Shown here: positions 1 through 12,000 of the stretch, in pieces
Layout of the letters: each line of letters begins with the position of its first letter
Numbering within the stretch: position 1 is the first letter of the stretch
Assembly: GCA_017625465.1 (NCBI GenBank)
Contig: JAGAKS010000017.1
Coordinates: forward strand, 92,946-156,945
Source: Clostridia bacterium
GTDB lineage: Bacteria > Bacillota > Clostridia > TANB77 > CAG-508
Direction: 5' to 3'
Length of the DNA stretch: 64,000 bases
Notes under the pieces: generated by a model
The model's database searches: none
Seen by the model: the letters and a program-made list of their open reading frames with translations, nothing else
What the model was told of the DNA's origin: nothing
Position numbers and translations under genes: made by a program

Positions 1-2
1 GA

Positions 3-545
3 GCTTATGATACAGATGAAAGAAGCAACTTAGCATTGTCATTAGATGATAGGGTAAGAGATGACTATACAGAAGGCGAAGAAGATATAACTGTAAATAA
101 AGAGTTTAGTAAATTCTTATTACCAAGATATTCTAAGAGCTTAGAAAGCTTTGGTACAATTTCATTATCAGCTTCAAAGGTACTTTCTCCAGAAGATAAG
201 ACAGACGACATGACTTATGAAAATATTGCAGAAATTATACAATATACATCAGTAACTGGTAGAATTACAAACTTAGCAACTACAATAGGTAATGCTAAGA
301 TAGAAGATGTTCATAGAAAGAAAACTGAAAGTCCAGAGTTCTACGAAGGTAGAACTGAAAGTGATACGGCTTCAGTAGAAAGAGTAACATTAACACCACC
401 AACAGGTTTAAGCAGTATGAATCAAGTGGTAAGAGAAGTAGTTCAAGGTGCAAGTTACACAGTATTAGTAATAATTGTTGTAGGTCTTGTATGCGTAGGA
501 ATTACAGTTGGAATTACTTTATATCATAAAAGACGTATTAAATAA
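3..545 (+). CDS. C-terminal part of a large cell-wall-anchored surface protein (5' end outside window)
   Basis: The open frame runs in from the left edge without a start, so only the last ~180 residues are present. The end matches the C-terminus of the protein at 6066-12902 closely: both share a 'TERSNL/DERSNL' stretch, a 'Y.NIAEI' motif, a 'G.R.I/TTIGNA' motif and a TPPTG pentapeptide followed by ~20 hydrophobic residues and a basic tail (HKRRIK). This is the layout of a sortase cell-wall sorting signal with TPPTG in place of LPXTG. The gene is therefore a paralogue of the second giant gene downstream and probably formed part of the same surface-protein cluster. Function beyond surface display cannot be told from this fragment. 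Confidence 0.85.
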   Translation, partial: AYDTDERSNLALSLDDRVRDDYTEGEEDITVNKEFSKFLLPRYSKSLESFGTISLSASKVLSPEDKTDDMTYENIAEIIQYTSVTGRITNLATTIGNAKIEDVHRKKTESPEFYEGRTESDTASVERVTLTPPTGLSSMNQVVREVVQGASYTVLVIIVVGLVCVGITVGITLYHKRRIK

Positions 546-559
546 GCATTAATAAAAAT

Positions 560-595
560 GACTCACAAATTGTAAAATTTGTGGGTCGTTTTTTG
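560..595 (+). terminator. Rho-independent terminator
   Basis: A 12-bp stem (560-571 with 576-587, one G-T pair) with a 4-nt loop, then GTTTTTTG. It lies 14 bases after the stop of the truncated surface protein gene. Confidence 0.9.
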
Positions 596-687
596 TCTAA
601 AAAACACAAAAAATGTTCAAAGTGACAATAAAATCTTTGAAAGTCCTAAAAATAGGCAAATTTTTTAAAAAAATAAAGCAAAAAAGG

Positions 688-716
688 TTGAAAAACTTTA
701 CATAAATTGGTATAAT
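688..716 (+). promoter_or_regulatory. Sigma-A type promoter for the 959-6064 gene
   Basis: TTGAAA at 688-693, a 17-bp spacer and TATAAT at 711-716. Transcription would begin near 723, giving a 5' leader of about 235 nt before the start codon. Confidence 0.75.
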
Positions 717-717
717 A

Positions 718-958
718 GATATTGAGCAGGCTTTTGCCAACTAGCTATTTTGGAGCTAAAAAAATGTAATAAAAATTTTATATTTTAACATATAATTTTT
801 ATGAAGTATGTTTCCGTAAATGGTTTAGACGAAAGTTTGTTAAAGTTATGCAACACAGAGGTTTGAGCTATTGACTTAAGCTTTTAGTGTAGTAAAATAT
901 AGTATATATGATAATAGAGTCGTACTATGTCAAAAAGTTTGTTAGGAGGATTGAATTT
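718..958 (+). promoter_or_regulatory. Long untranslated leader with several hairpins, unknown class
   Basis: The 546-958 gap holds a terminator, a promoter and this leader. Visible structures are GGC-tttt-GCC near 729-738, TAGCT/AGCTA at 742-758 followed by a run of A, and a 9-bp inverted repeat 769-777/794-802. The 11-mer TTCCGTAAATG at 812-822 recurs in the leader of the dockerin gene at 19648-19658. I do not recognise a known riboswitch class; a regulatory RNA is an inference. Confidence 0.35.
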
Positions 959-3900
959 ATGCTAAAAAACAAAATGTCACAAAAGGTTTTAGCAGGAATT
1001 CTTGTATTCACATTAACTTTTGCTAATTTTGCTTTTACCACAGAAGCATTAGCAACATCTATTTTCGATACATGGTTTGGTGAAGAAGTTACAACAGGCC
1101 ATGAAAACGTTGAATTTGATGCATATTTTGGAGCCGAAGAAGATAAATCTTATTCGGCTATTAGTGATGTAAATGCAGAAAAACTTGCTATTACTTTAGA
1201 TTTGAACGTAAAGGATAGCGGTTATTTAAAAGATGCAAAAATTGCTATCGAACCTAAAGAAGAAGGAGAAAAATTAAACTTCAAGATAAAAGGGGATTTT
1301 GAAGAAACTGAAAGTGTGCAAAATTTTGAAGATAATATTATTTCTCTAAAACAAGTTGATTATGATTCAGAAATAGTATTAAATATTCCAATCGAATATC
1401 AAAACGAAGAATACATTAATGAATCAAAACTTACAAGAGATAGTAAAGTTGTTTTTTCAGGAATTTATGTTGATAATAAAGGTGGAGAAACAGAGCTTTC
1501 AAAAGAAGTAAACCTAAATGTTTTCTGGAAAGATGATAGAGCAGTAAAAACTTCTAGTGAAGTAACAAAATACATTAAATATGGAGATGGAGATAAGGCA
1601 GGAGTTATTCTTCAAACTGTAGTTAACGTAGATAGCACAGTAGAAGGAAATTCTTTACCAGTAAAAACTTCAATTGTTAAAATCGAAGCTCCAACATTAA
1701 ATGAAATAAAACCTTCAAGTGTACAAGTATTAGCTACTTCAACAGCTGGAACAAATGGTAAAACAGATGAGAAAGTAGAATTTGGTACAGGAAATTGGGG
1801 ATATGATGCAGAAACAAATATCTTAACAATTTCAGTAACAAATGAAAAAGAATTAGTTGAAGTATCAGAAGCCGGTGAAAATGATAATATTATAGACGGT
1901 GAGGCTGAAATTGTAGAAGAAGAAAGATATTACTCAAAATCAGGAGTAGATTCTTATGTTATTACATATACTTACGAAGGTCTAGATAAAACAGCAGAAA
2001 TTAGTGTGAATACAAAAGTAAATGCAGAGCTTACTACTTTTAGTGGTGTAGAAAGCGCTGAATATATTAATAAAATGACAAACGAAGAAAACTACGAGTT
2101 TAAACTAAGCGGAGAAACTGGTGACATAGTATCTTATAATATAAATAATGAAACAGAAAGTGTGAGCAAGGCTTATACTTACGTAAATTATAATTCAAGT
2201 GATAAATACGAAGTAACATATAATTCTAAAGCAACAGTAAACGTTTCATATTCAGAAATAGTTGAAGGTATTGTTTTAGAAGATGTAGATAATTATTATG
2301 TTGCAGAAGATAACAGTATTTATGCAGCAGATGATATTTATTACAAACAAATATCAATAAGCAAAGAAAATATGGTAAATCTATTAGGAGAAGACGGAAG
2401 TGTTACAGTTAAAGATTTATCAGGAAATGAAATAGTAAAATTTGATAAAGATTATGAAGCAAATGAAAATGGCGATTATGTATTTGATTTTGGTTCAAGA
2501 ATTTCAAAAGTAGTTTTTGAAACATCAAAAGCAGTTACAGAAGGAAATTTAATTATTTCAAAAGTTATGGCAAGTTCAAATAGTATGTATACTAAAGAAC
2601 AATACAAAGCTTTTAAAGAATTAGTTTCAAAAACAATAGGAAAAGCTAAATATACTTATGTAGAAGATTTAGCAATAATTGGAAACACAGAAAATACAGT
2701 TGCTTTAAATAATGTAACAACAAAAGCTACATTAGTAATTGATAGAGATAGTTTATCAACACTTGCAACTAACGATAATGTAGAATTAAGATTAGAATTA
2801 AATAACAATACAGACAAATCTGATGTATATGGACATTCAGTATTTGAAATAAAAATGCCAAATTACGTAACAAATGTAACTGTTACAGATAGTAGCATTA
2901 TGTATGGTGAAGGATTAGAAATATCTAATATAGAAGTATATGATGTAGATGGAGAAAAATATCTTAGAGTTACAGTTGATGGTATGCAAAATGCTATAAG
3001 CTCTGGTGTACTTAATAATGGTACTAATATAGTATTAAATACTAATATTACAGTAGATTTATATGCTCCAGCAACAGAAAGTCAATTTGTATTAAAATAT
3101 ACAAATGATTCTGCAACAAATTATGCAGATGGAGGAGTTTCAATATTACCAATTTACTATTCTGCACCAACAGGATTAGTTGCTGTAAATAGTACAAGTA
3201 ATTTTGATAGCATAGGTTCAGTTTTAACATCTATTAGACAAGGTGAAAAAGAAGCAGAAATTGCTAAAGGCGATAGCGAAAAAATCGCAAGCATGGAAAT
3301 TATAGTTATGAACAATAACAGTAATATAGTTTCTAATTTAAGTATTTTAGGTAGAATACCTTTTGAAGGTGTTAAAGATATAGAAACTGGAGAAGATTTA
3401 GGAACAACAGTAGATACAACTTTAGTAAATGGATTAGTAGCTGATGAGAAAAATAATACACAATTTAAAGTATATTATTCAGAAAATGGTGAAGCTACAA
3501 AAGATTTAAGCGATAGTTCAAATGCTTGGAAAGAAGAAGTAGAAAACTTTGATAACATTAAATCTTACTTAATAGTTCCAGTAGATGAAAATTATGAAAT
3601 GCAAGTAGCTGAAGTTATAAGATTTACTTATGAATATAAAATTCCAGCAAACTTAAAATTAAACGAAAGTATTTATGGTACATTCTTAGCATATTATAAA
3701 AATCATACAGATGTAGCAACAGTAGATGAAAAAAGTCAAGCTGATAAAATTGGATTAAGCACAGGTGAAGGTCCAGAACTTCAAATTGCACTTTCTTCAG
3801 ATGTTGAAAATTCTGTTAAAGAATATGAAGAAATGTCTTATAAAGTAGAAGTAAAAAATACAGGAAAAACTTCTGCACAAAATGTTGTAGTAACAATTCC

Positions 3901-6064
3901 AGTAGATAGTAGCTTAGTAATTAAAGATGCTTTAAATGAAGAAGGTATTACAACAGTTGCAGAACAAGGAAAAATAGAATTTGTAATTCCTACATTAGGA
4001 ATTGATGAAGTTAAAGAATTAACATTTAAACTTTCTGCAAGAGCAGGAGGCGAATTAAAAGATATAACAATAATGGCAACTGCAATAGCAGATGACTTAG
4101 AAGAAGCAGTTAATTCAAATTCAATTGAATTTAAAATTGAAGAAACTGTACTTAAAGTTAAATTAGCTCATAACTTTACAGATGAAAATACAATAGTAAA
4201 TGAAAATCAAGAAGTTAGATATGATATATCAGCAACAAATCTTTCAAAAGAAGATTTACAAAATGGTATAATTGAATTTAAACTTCCAGATGAAGTAGCA
4301 TATAAAGAAGGTTATGTTGTTGAAGCTTCAACAACTCCAGTAACTGGTAAAAATTATAGTTTAGTAAGCTATGATGATAGTACAAGAACAGTTACAGTAA
4401 ATGTAGGAACAATAAAATCAAAAACAACAGCTCAAGCTAAAATAACAGTTGTTACAAAACAATTAGATGCAGGTTCAACTTATAAAGTTATAAGTGCAGA
4501 AGTAACAACAAGAGCAGATGGAATAGATCCAGTTTCATCAAATGTTATAAATTTAGGAGTAGGTAAAGCAAGTTTAGTATTTACACAAACAACTAATACA
4601 ACAGACACTTATGTAAAAGAAGGTAAAACAATAGAATATGTATTTACTGTAAAAAACGAAGGTTCATTTGAAGCACAAGATGTTAGCTTAATAGATTATG
4701 TTCCAGATGGATTACTTGCAAAATCAATTACTTATGGAATTGATGGTAGAGAATCTACAAAAAGAGTTTCAGGAGCAAATTCTCCAACAATTACAGTTAG
4801 TATTCCAGCAGGTGCAGAACTAAAAGCTACAGTTAAGGCAATAGCTAAAAACTTAGATGGTGCTGCAGAAGCTACTGTTACAAATAAAGGTAGTATTCAA
4901 TCTAAAACAATGGAAAGTCCAGTACTTTCAAATGAAATAACACATATCATTGAAGCAGATCCAGAATATGCAAATCAAGTTGTTGAAGATGTTGTTGAAA
5001 ATACAGGAGCAACAGCAAACAGTTCTTCATCAAGCAGTTCAAACATTACAAAAACATATAAAATTGTAGGTTATGCTTGGCTTGATGAAAATAAAGATGG
5101 TATGAGAAGTGAAGATGAACAAAAAATGACAGATGTTACAGCAAGACTTGTAAATGCTGATACAGGAACAATAGTAAAATCAATTACTACAGATAGCAAA
5201 GGTTCATATACTTTCGCTGGAGTAGCCAATGGAAATTATTTAGTAATATTTGATTATGATACTGTAAAATATACAGTTACAACATATCAAAAAGCAGGGG
5301 TTGAAGCAAATGTTAACTCTGATGCAATTACAACAAAAGTAGAACAAGATGGTAGACAAAGAAATGCAGCTGTAACAGATAGAATAGTGGTTGCAGATTC
5401 AAGTGTTTCTAATATAGATATAGGTTTTGTTTATGCAGATACTTTTGATTTAAGCTTAGAAACAACAATTACTAAAATGACAGTTCAAAATAAAGCAGGA
5501 ACAAATAGTATTGAATTTGATCACACAACATTAGCACAAATGCCAATTGCAGCAAAACATTTATCAAGTTCAACAACATACATTGAATATAATATAAAAG
5601 TTTCAAATGTTGGAGAAATAGCAGGTAATGCTAAGAAAATAGTTGATTACATTCCAGCAGGAATGACATTTAGTTCAACATTAAACCCAGACTGGTACAC
5701 AGGTACAGATGGAAACCTATATACAACACAATTAGCAGATGTTGAATTAAAACCAGGAGAAACAAGAGAAATCAAATTAGTATTAACAAAACAAATGACA
5801 GAAGAAAATACTGGTTTAGTAAATAACATTACTGAAATTGCAGAAGATTACAATATTTATGGTGTATCAGATACAAACTCTACACCAATGAATAAAGCAC
5901 AAGGTGAAAACGATATGGGTGTTGCAGATGCAATCATAACAGTAAAAACTGGTGAAGTATTTATTTACATTTCAGTAATTATAACAAGCATAATTTTAGG
6001 TTCAATAGTTATATTTATAGCTTATAACCAAATTATAGTAAAAAGAAGAAAGGCAGGTGTTTAA
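959..6064 (+). CDS. Giant secreted surface protein with DUF11-like repeats and an SdrD-B-like domain
   Basis: This 1701-residue protein starts at ATG 959, chosen because AGGAGG lies 7 bases upstream and the first residues form a signal peptide (basic MLKNKMSQK, hydrophobic core, ALA-like cleavage site near residue 32). The N-terminal half is rich in beta-sheet-like sequence of unknown family. From about residue 930 there are DUF11-like modules ('YKVEVKNTGKTSAQNV', 'YVFTVKNEGSFEAQDV'). A Ser-rich linker then precedes an SdrD-B-like domain near 1365-1450 ('GYAWLDENKDG', 'SKGSYTFAGVANGNYLV'). A last DUF11-like module reads 'YNIKVSNVGEIAGNAKKIVDYIPAGM' and ends in D-x-NSTP. The tail is VKTGE, a ~25-residue hydrophobic segment and KRRKAGV, which looks like a degenerate sorting signal. 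It probably forms an extended stalk on the cell surface. The next gene begins 2 bases after its stop, so the two are co-expressed. Ligand unknown. Confidence 0.85.
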   Translation: MLKNKMSQKVLAGILVFTLTFANFAFTTEALATSIFDTWFGEEVTTGHENVEFDAYFGAEEDKSYSAISDVNAEKLAITLDLNVKDSGYLKDAKIAIEPKEEGEKLNFKIKGDFEETESVQNFEDNIISLKQVDYDSEIVLNIPIEYQNEEYINESKLTRDSKVVFSGIYVDNKGGETELSKEVNLNVFWKDDRAVKTSSEVTKYIKYGDGDKAGVILQTVVNVDSTVEGNSLPVKTSIVKIEAPTLNEIKPSSVQVLATSTAGTNGKTDEKVEFGTGNWGYDAETNILTISVTNEKELVEVSEAGENDNIIDGEAEIVEEERYYSKSGVDSYVITYTYEGLDKTAEISVNTKVNAELTTFSGVESAEYINKMTNEENYEFKLSGETGDIVSYNINNETESVSKAYTYVNYNSSDKYEVTYNSKATVNVSYSEIVEGIVLEDVDNYYVAEDNSIYAADDIYYKQISISKENMVNLLGEDGSVTVKDLSGNEIVKFDKDYEANENGDYVFDFGSRISKVVFETSKAVTEGNLIISKVMASSNSMYTKEQYKAFKELVSKTIGKAKYTYVEDLAIIGNTENTVALNNVTTKATLVIDRDSLSTLATNDNVELRLELNNNTDKSDVYGHSVFEIKMPNYVTNVTVTDSSIMYGEGLEISNIEVYDVDGEKYLRVTVDGMQNAISSGVLNNGTNIVLNTNITVDLYAPATESQFVLKYTNDSATNYADGGVSILPIYYSAPTGLVAVNSTSNFDSIGSVLTSIRQGEKEAEIAKGDSEKIASMEIIVMNNNSNIVSNLSILGRIPFEGVKDIETGEDLGTTVDTTLVNGLVADEKNNTQFKVYYSENGEATKDLSDSSNAWKEEVENFDNIKSYLIVPVDENYEMQVAEVIRFTYEYKIPANLKLNESIYGTFLAYYKNHTDVATVDEKSQADKIGLSTGEGPELQIALSSDVENSVKEYEEMSYKVEVKNTGKTSAQNVVVTIPVDSSLVIKDALNEEGITTVAEQGKIEFVIPTLGIDEVKELTFKLSARAGGELKDITIMATAIADDLEEAVNSNSIEFKIEETVLKVKLAHNFTDENTIVNENQEVRYDISATNLSKEDLQNGIIEFKLPDEVAYKEGYVVEASTTPVTGKNYSLVSYDDSTRTVTVNVGTIKSKTTAQAKITVVTKQLDAGSTYKVISAEVTTRADGIDPVSSNVINLGVGKASLVFTQTTNTTDTYVKEGKTIEYVFTVKNEGSFEAQDVSLIDYVPDGLLAKSITYGIDGRESTKRVSGANSPTITVSIPAGAELKATVKAIAKNLDGAAEATVTNKGSIQSKTMESPVLSNEITHIIEADPEYANQVVEDVVENTGATANSSSSSSSNITKTYKIVGYAWLDENKDGMRSEDEQKMTDVTARLVNADTGTIVKSITTDSKGSYTFAGVANGNYLVIFDYDTVKYTVTTYQKAGVEANVNSDAITTKVEQDGRQRNAAVTDRIVVADSSVSNIDIGFVYADTFDLSLETTITKMTVQNKAGTNSIEFDHTTLAQMPIAAKHLSSSTTYIEYNIKVSNVGEIAGNAKKIVDYIPAGMTFSSTLNPDWYTGTDGNLYTTQLADVELKPGETREIKLVLTKQMTEENTGLVNNITEIAEDYNIYGVSDTNSTPMNKAQGENDMGVADAIITVKTGEVFIYISVIITSIILGSIVIFIAYNQIIVKRRKAGV

Positions 6065-6065
6065 T

Positions 6066-9000
6066 ATGAAAAAGTTATTTAAAGATATAGATAAAAGATT
6101 TCTAATTTCATTATTAATAATTATTGCATTATTAAGCACCGTTGTCGTTGCTTATGCAACAAAAGTAACTACTGAAATGGATTCAGATGGAAGTTATGGT
6201 ACATCATTAGATGTAATAAACTTTGAAGATCAATATTTAGCATTTGAAGATTTACTTGAAAAATATGATATAATATGTTGTTATCATGGTGGTAATGATT
6301 CACATTTAGGAAGCTATGGTGCAGCAACATTAACTGCTGGAGGAAACTCTACTACAGTAACAGATAGTGGTAAAGAAATTGGAAAGTTAGTTAAAGCAGA
6401 TGAAGGAAATCAAACAGCATTAACAATAACTTCTACAGATCCACAAACACCATACACAGATGAATCATATTATGCAGAAAGTTGGGCATGGTATGAAGTT
6501 ACAGAAAAAGTTACAACTAGTCCTGATAACTCATATATTTTAGCAGAAATGATTTCTGAAGTAGATCCAGATGATAGATTAAAAGTATTCTATGAAGATG
6601 GATACTCTACAGTACAATATGCTTGGTGGGTAACTGATGATAATAAAGGTACAAACCATAGCACAATAAATGCATTATATGAAGAGGCAGAAGCATTCTA
6701 TGCATATATTAAATTGATTGCAGAAAGTATTGATGTAAATACTTTCCAACCAACAGATTATAGCTTTACAGATGATGATGGAGTATTGCACGAAGGAACA
6801 GTTCCAGCACCAAAACTTAACTATAATCCAGAATACAATAAAGATGCTAACCAAGATGGTATAGAAGAAGTAGATGAAAATGGAAATGCAACAGGAAAAG
6901 ATAAAGTTACAGTAACTTTTGATACTGACACAAATACATGGACAGTAGGACCTTTCTCAATCAATTATGTTGAAGAAAGCTACGAAAAAGAAAATCCAGA
7001 AACACCTCAAGATGAAAGAGATCCAGTTCAATTTGCTGGAATTACAAAAGCACAATTATATCTTCAAAAAGATGGAGAGCAATTTGAAGTTCCATTTGCA
7101 ATAGAAGAAGATAAAGAAGGTATTGCAAATCCAGCTACTGAAGTAGAAGGCGCAAAATGGAGATTTAACTTCTTAAAAGATCAAAGAGAAGTTACAGATA
7201 ATTATAAATTCCCACATGCAAACGAAGTATTCTATGTAGAAATTGATTATATTGAAGGTGCTACATTATTAATGAACCTACATTTCGATTTCAAATACAT
7301 GAATGCAGGTGGTCAATATGAAAAACTAGAAGGAACATATTATGAACAAACATGGACACCAAATTCTGAAGTTGCAGAATATTGTTCTGGTTCATGTGGT
7401 CATAGTTCACATGATGCAAACAGTACATGTGATGGAAAATGTTCACATGGTTATTCTTCAAGACATGCTATTAAATGGAACTATTGGTTAGATTTAACAG
7501 GCATGAATGAGCAAACATCACAATTATTAGCTTATGGTGTTAAAGGTGCTAGATGGTATTTATATACTGAATTAGACTTACCATTCAATGAAGATGAAGA
7601 AGATAAAGAATGGAATTACACAATTAATAAAAAAGTTGTTGATGAAAATGGAAATCCAGTTTCAACTTCAGATAAATTCGTGTTTGATGTTTATAAAAAT
7701 GGAGAACATTTTGATCAAGTAAAAGTTGCAGCTAATGTACCATTTAAAAGTGCTACATACAAATTAAAAGATGGTGAAGATTATCCAAACATTGAAATTA
7801 AAGAAAAAATTGATGAAAATGAGTATACTGTAGATATTACTAAAACAACAAATGAAGATGGAAATAAAACAACTTTTGTATTTGATGCTACAAACATACC
7901 AATTCCACAACATGGTGATATTACACTTATAAAACATGCTGATCCATCACATGCTGATTGGGAATATCAATTCAAATTATACATTGATAATGTATTACAA
8001 ATTATTCCAGGAAAAACCTCAGATGCTGGTATAATTACAATAAAACCTGGTGTTCCTTGGACATCTGGAGATATTAAATATACAGGAACTGCTCCAAAAT
8101 ATAGAGTAGAAGAGGTTAATATACCAGAAGGATCAACATTATATAAAATTACAAATAAAGAAGGCGTTTTAGGAGCCAATGTTATAGTAGATGCATATAA
8201 TGATGATTGGGAGTCTGGTGAACTATCAGTACAAAAAATAATTGATGGAAATGTATCAACTACTGAAAAATTTACAATTGAAATAGAAGTAGGTGGAAAG
8301 GTTTACAAGAAAGAGTTAGGAGCAAACCAAACTTGGTCAGATAGATTTGTTTGGGATAGAGGAACAACACCACCAACATATAAAGTAAGAGAAGTTAATT
8401 TACCAGAAGGATGGGAGTTATTAGAAATAACAAATCCAGAAGGTCAACTTCAAAAAGATAAGAAAATTGAAGTAAAAGTAAAAAATAAAACTGATGATAA
8501 ACCAAAATCAGGATATGTTTCTATAACAAAAGAAATAGAAACAGATGATAAAATTGGTGTAGATAATAATCTTGAGTTTGAATTTACAACAAGAATTTCT
8601 GGAACATTTGAATGTGAAGGAGAAAGCATTGTAAATGGAACAAAAGTTATAACATCAACATTAAAACCAAATGAAACATGGACATCACCAGAAGTTACAT
8701 GGAAAGGTGATGCACCTACATATTCTGTAAGTGAAGTTAAACTTCCAGAAGGCTGGAAACAATTAAGTATATCTAATGCGAAAGGCACAATGGAAGAAGG
8801 CAAAACAATGAAGGTTACTTGTGTAAACGAGTACAAGATTGTTACAGAATACGATTTAACAATGGCAATGTCAGGTTTAGTTTGGGAGGATGCTCCACTA
8901 AATGAAGAAGACAAAAATACTGAGGATTCTAAACCAAACGGAAAATATGATGATAGCGAGCAAGGTATACAAAATGTAGAAGTATTTATTTGGAAAGTAT

Positions 9001-12000
9001 TATATAATGGTCAAACAGAATTATCTAGAAAATTAGCAACAGCTTATGAAGAAAATTCTGATACACCAATGACTTTCCCAATATATACATCAGCAGATGG
9101 TATATGGAAAGCTCCAAGAATGTCAGTTCCTGGTTTAACAGAAGAAGAAATTGCTTCTGGAGCAACTAGAGCAGACTATGATGTAGAATTCTATTATGAT
9201 GGTCAAACATATAAACCAACAGACTTCTTAGCAAGTGGTTCTGCATCAGACTTTAGACGTGGAAACAATGCTAGAAGAAACGAATATAATAGAGATTCTA
9301 TGGCAATTGAAGATCCAGCTGAAAGAGAAGCATTTGATAACAAATTTGCAACAATAACTGGTGATACACCAATACAAGATGATGGTTCAACAAATGGTTA
9401 TGCAGAAGGAACAAATGGCGAAAGAACAGACCTTTTATATTACTCTACAGATTCAATCCCATCATTAGACGGAAACACAAGAAAGATATCTGAACTTCAA
9501 ACATTAAATGAAGGATTTGTTAGAGAACAATATAGAATGCCAGCAAGAACTTCAACAGGAGGTTTGACATGGCCATTCGATAGTAAATATCATTTAGAAT
9601 ATGTTGAAAAATACTTAAATAAAATTGAAAGCGGAATAGTAATTAGATATCATTATTCTGCAACATATCCTTATTTACTAAACATTAATTTAGGTTTAGT
9701 AAAAAGAGATGAAGCTGAACTTGCAGTTACAAAAGATGTATATTCAGCAAATGTAGTAGTAAATCAAAAATTAATGAATTACAAATATAATGAATATATA
9801 GATTTTGAAAATGAAAAATATCAAGATTATTTGAATTTACAACTAAAAGTTGCAGATGCAAATATCTCATATAAACTAGATTTATATGAAAGTGATTACT
9901 ATTATAGAGCAAAAGTATATGAAGGCAGTGAAGTACACGGAGCTCTACAAGAATTCTACAGATCTTTAGGTAAAGAAAATATTTCAGATGAGTTAGACTT
10001 AGATGTATTCTTAACTTATAAGATTGGAGTATACAACAATTCAGATTCATACTTAGCAGAAGTTAAGAAATTAACAGATTACTTTGATGAAGATTTAGAA
10101 TTAGTTGATACAAAAGTTTCAAGATATATTCAAGAAGCAAATGGAGTAAGTGTTGACAGTGAAACAGAAGTTGCTTCACCTGCTTATGTAATTAAGAAAG
10201 GTCCATCAGGCGATAGCATGTGGGCAGAACAATTGACAAAATCAATTGAAGGAAAAATTACTACAGATTATGGAACAAAAGTAAATAGTTCAATTACTCC
10301 AAGCTCTGGCGATGAAGGAATGCAAGTAACAGAAAATGTTAGAGCAGAAGAAGGTAAAAAATATTATAAAGCAACAATAGATTTAAGTGATTCAGATTTC
10401 AGATTAGCTGTAGGAGAAAAACTTGAAGTTTACTTAACATTTAAAGTTAGAACTGATGAAACTCCAGCAACTTTCGGAAACGGAGAAGGCTTAGCAGAAG
10501 CAGTTAAATCTTATGTAAGATTAGGTACAAAATCTAATGTTGCAGAAATAGCAGCATATACAACATATTATGCAGATACACAAAAAATCGCTGGTAAAGT
10601 TGATAAAGATTCAGCACCAAACAATGTTGGTATTGAAAATAAAAACGATAAATCTTGGTATGAAGATGACGCTGATTCAGCACCAATCATAACATTAGAC
10701 CTATACACAGAAACAAGAGATGTAAATGGTATGGCTTGGGAAGATAAAGAAACAGAAACAATCGATTATAACCAAAGAATAGGCGATGGTATCTATAAAG
10801 CAGAAGATGGTGAAGAACCAATTGGTAACTTAACTACTCAAATGGTAGAAAAAGTTAGAGTAAAACAAACAGGAGCTGAAGAAACATATAAAGAATATGA
10901 TTTCGTATGGCCAACATCAAAAACTTTTGATTTCTTAAATGGTAAATCATTAAAAGAAGTTACAGGATTTGATAGTGTTACATTAACAAGTAATAGAGCA
11001 GAAGATACAGGTATGTATTATTTTGAAAACATACCAGCAGGAAATTACGTAGTAAGATTTAACTATGGTAACTTCCCTTATGATGACATGGATGTAGATG
11101 GCAACTTAGTAATGTTAGAACATCATGATGAAGCTAAAACAGCAAATTATGAACCAGATAGACATCCAGCAGTTTATAATGGTCAAGACTTTAAAACAAC
11201 AAAATATCAATCTGACGTTGTTGGAGAAGATGGAAAAACAGCTAATGTTTCAAATGCAGAAGGTTATATAGATAATGAATGGTATGATTTTGAAACATGT
11301 AAGTATGATGATGAAGGAAATGTTATTACACATAACTCAGATGCAATAGATAATGAAGCAAGAAGACTTGAAGTTATTGCTTACTCAAGAGTTCTAGATC
11401 ATACAATAACATCTATATTGGCAACAGCTAACGATTACTCAGCAGATCATACAGAGTTATACAAACAAACAAATATGTTTGCAGATACAGCTAAAATTAA
11501 TTTAAACATTGAAAATATGCATAACTTAGAAAAACAAACTCTAGAAGGTGATACTAAAGCTGGTGGATCTGAAGTTAAAGATGGTATTAAAGTAAACTAT
11601 GTTTACGGTAAAACAGATGTTAACGGAAATAAAGGAACTGTAGGAATAATTAACTACAATTATGTAGTTGAAGCAATTGATATAGGTTTAGAAGAACGTT
11701 CAAATACAGAAATAGTACTTGATAAAGAAATTGAATCAATTACTCTTACTCCAAATACTGGTTCAGAGCCAATATTAAAAGCAGTTTACGATATTAGTTA
11801 TGATTATACTTTAGATGAAGAAACTGGAAAATCAACATACAAAGCAAATGTTAAATTAGACGAAGATAAATCTTATGGAACAGAACACTTACTTGCTCAA
11901 AACAAAGATGAGGAAGCAGGACTTCAAAACTTTAGATATATCTATTATGATGATACAATTGCACAATCTTTAAATCTAGAAGTTAAATATAGATTTACAG

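Noticed and set aside
718-958. Cyclic-di-GMP or other known riboswitch
   Set aside because: The GEMM core (GCAAACC, CGCAAAGC) is absent and I cannot match another known class.
8450-8914. Long minus-strand open frames over the surface genes, spoIIE and rpoBC
   Set aside because: They mirror the codon pattern of the + strand genes, lack ribosome sites and have low-complexity, hydrophobic-biased translations.
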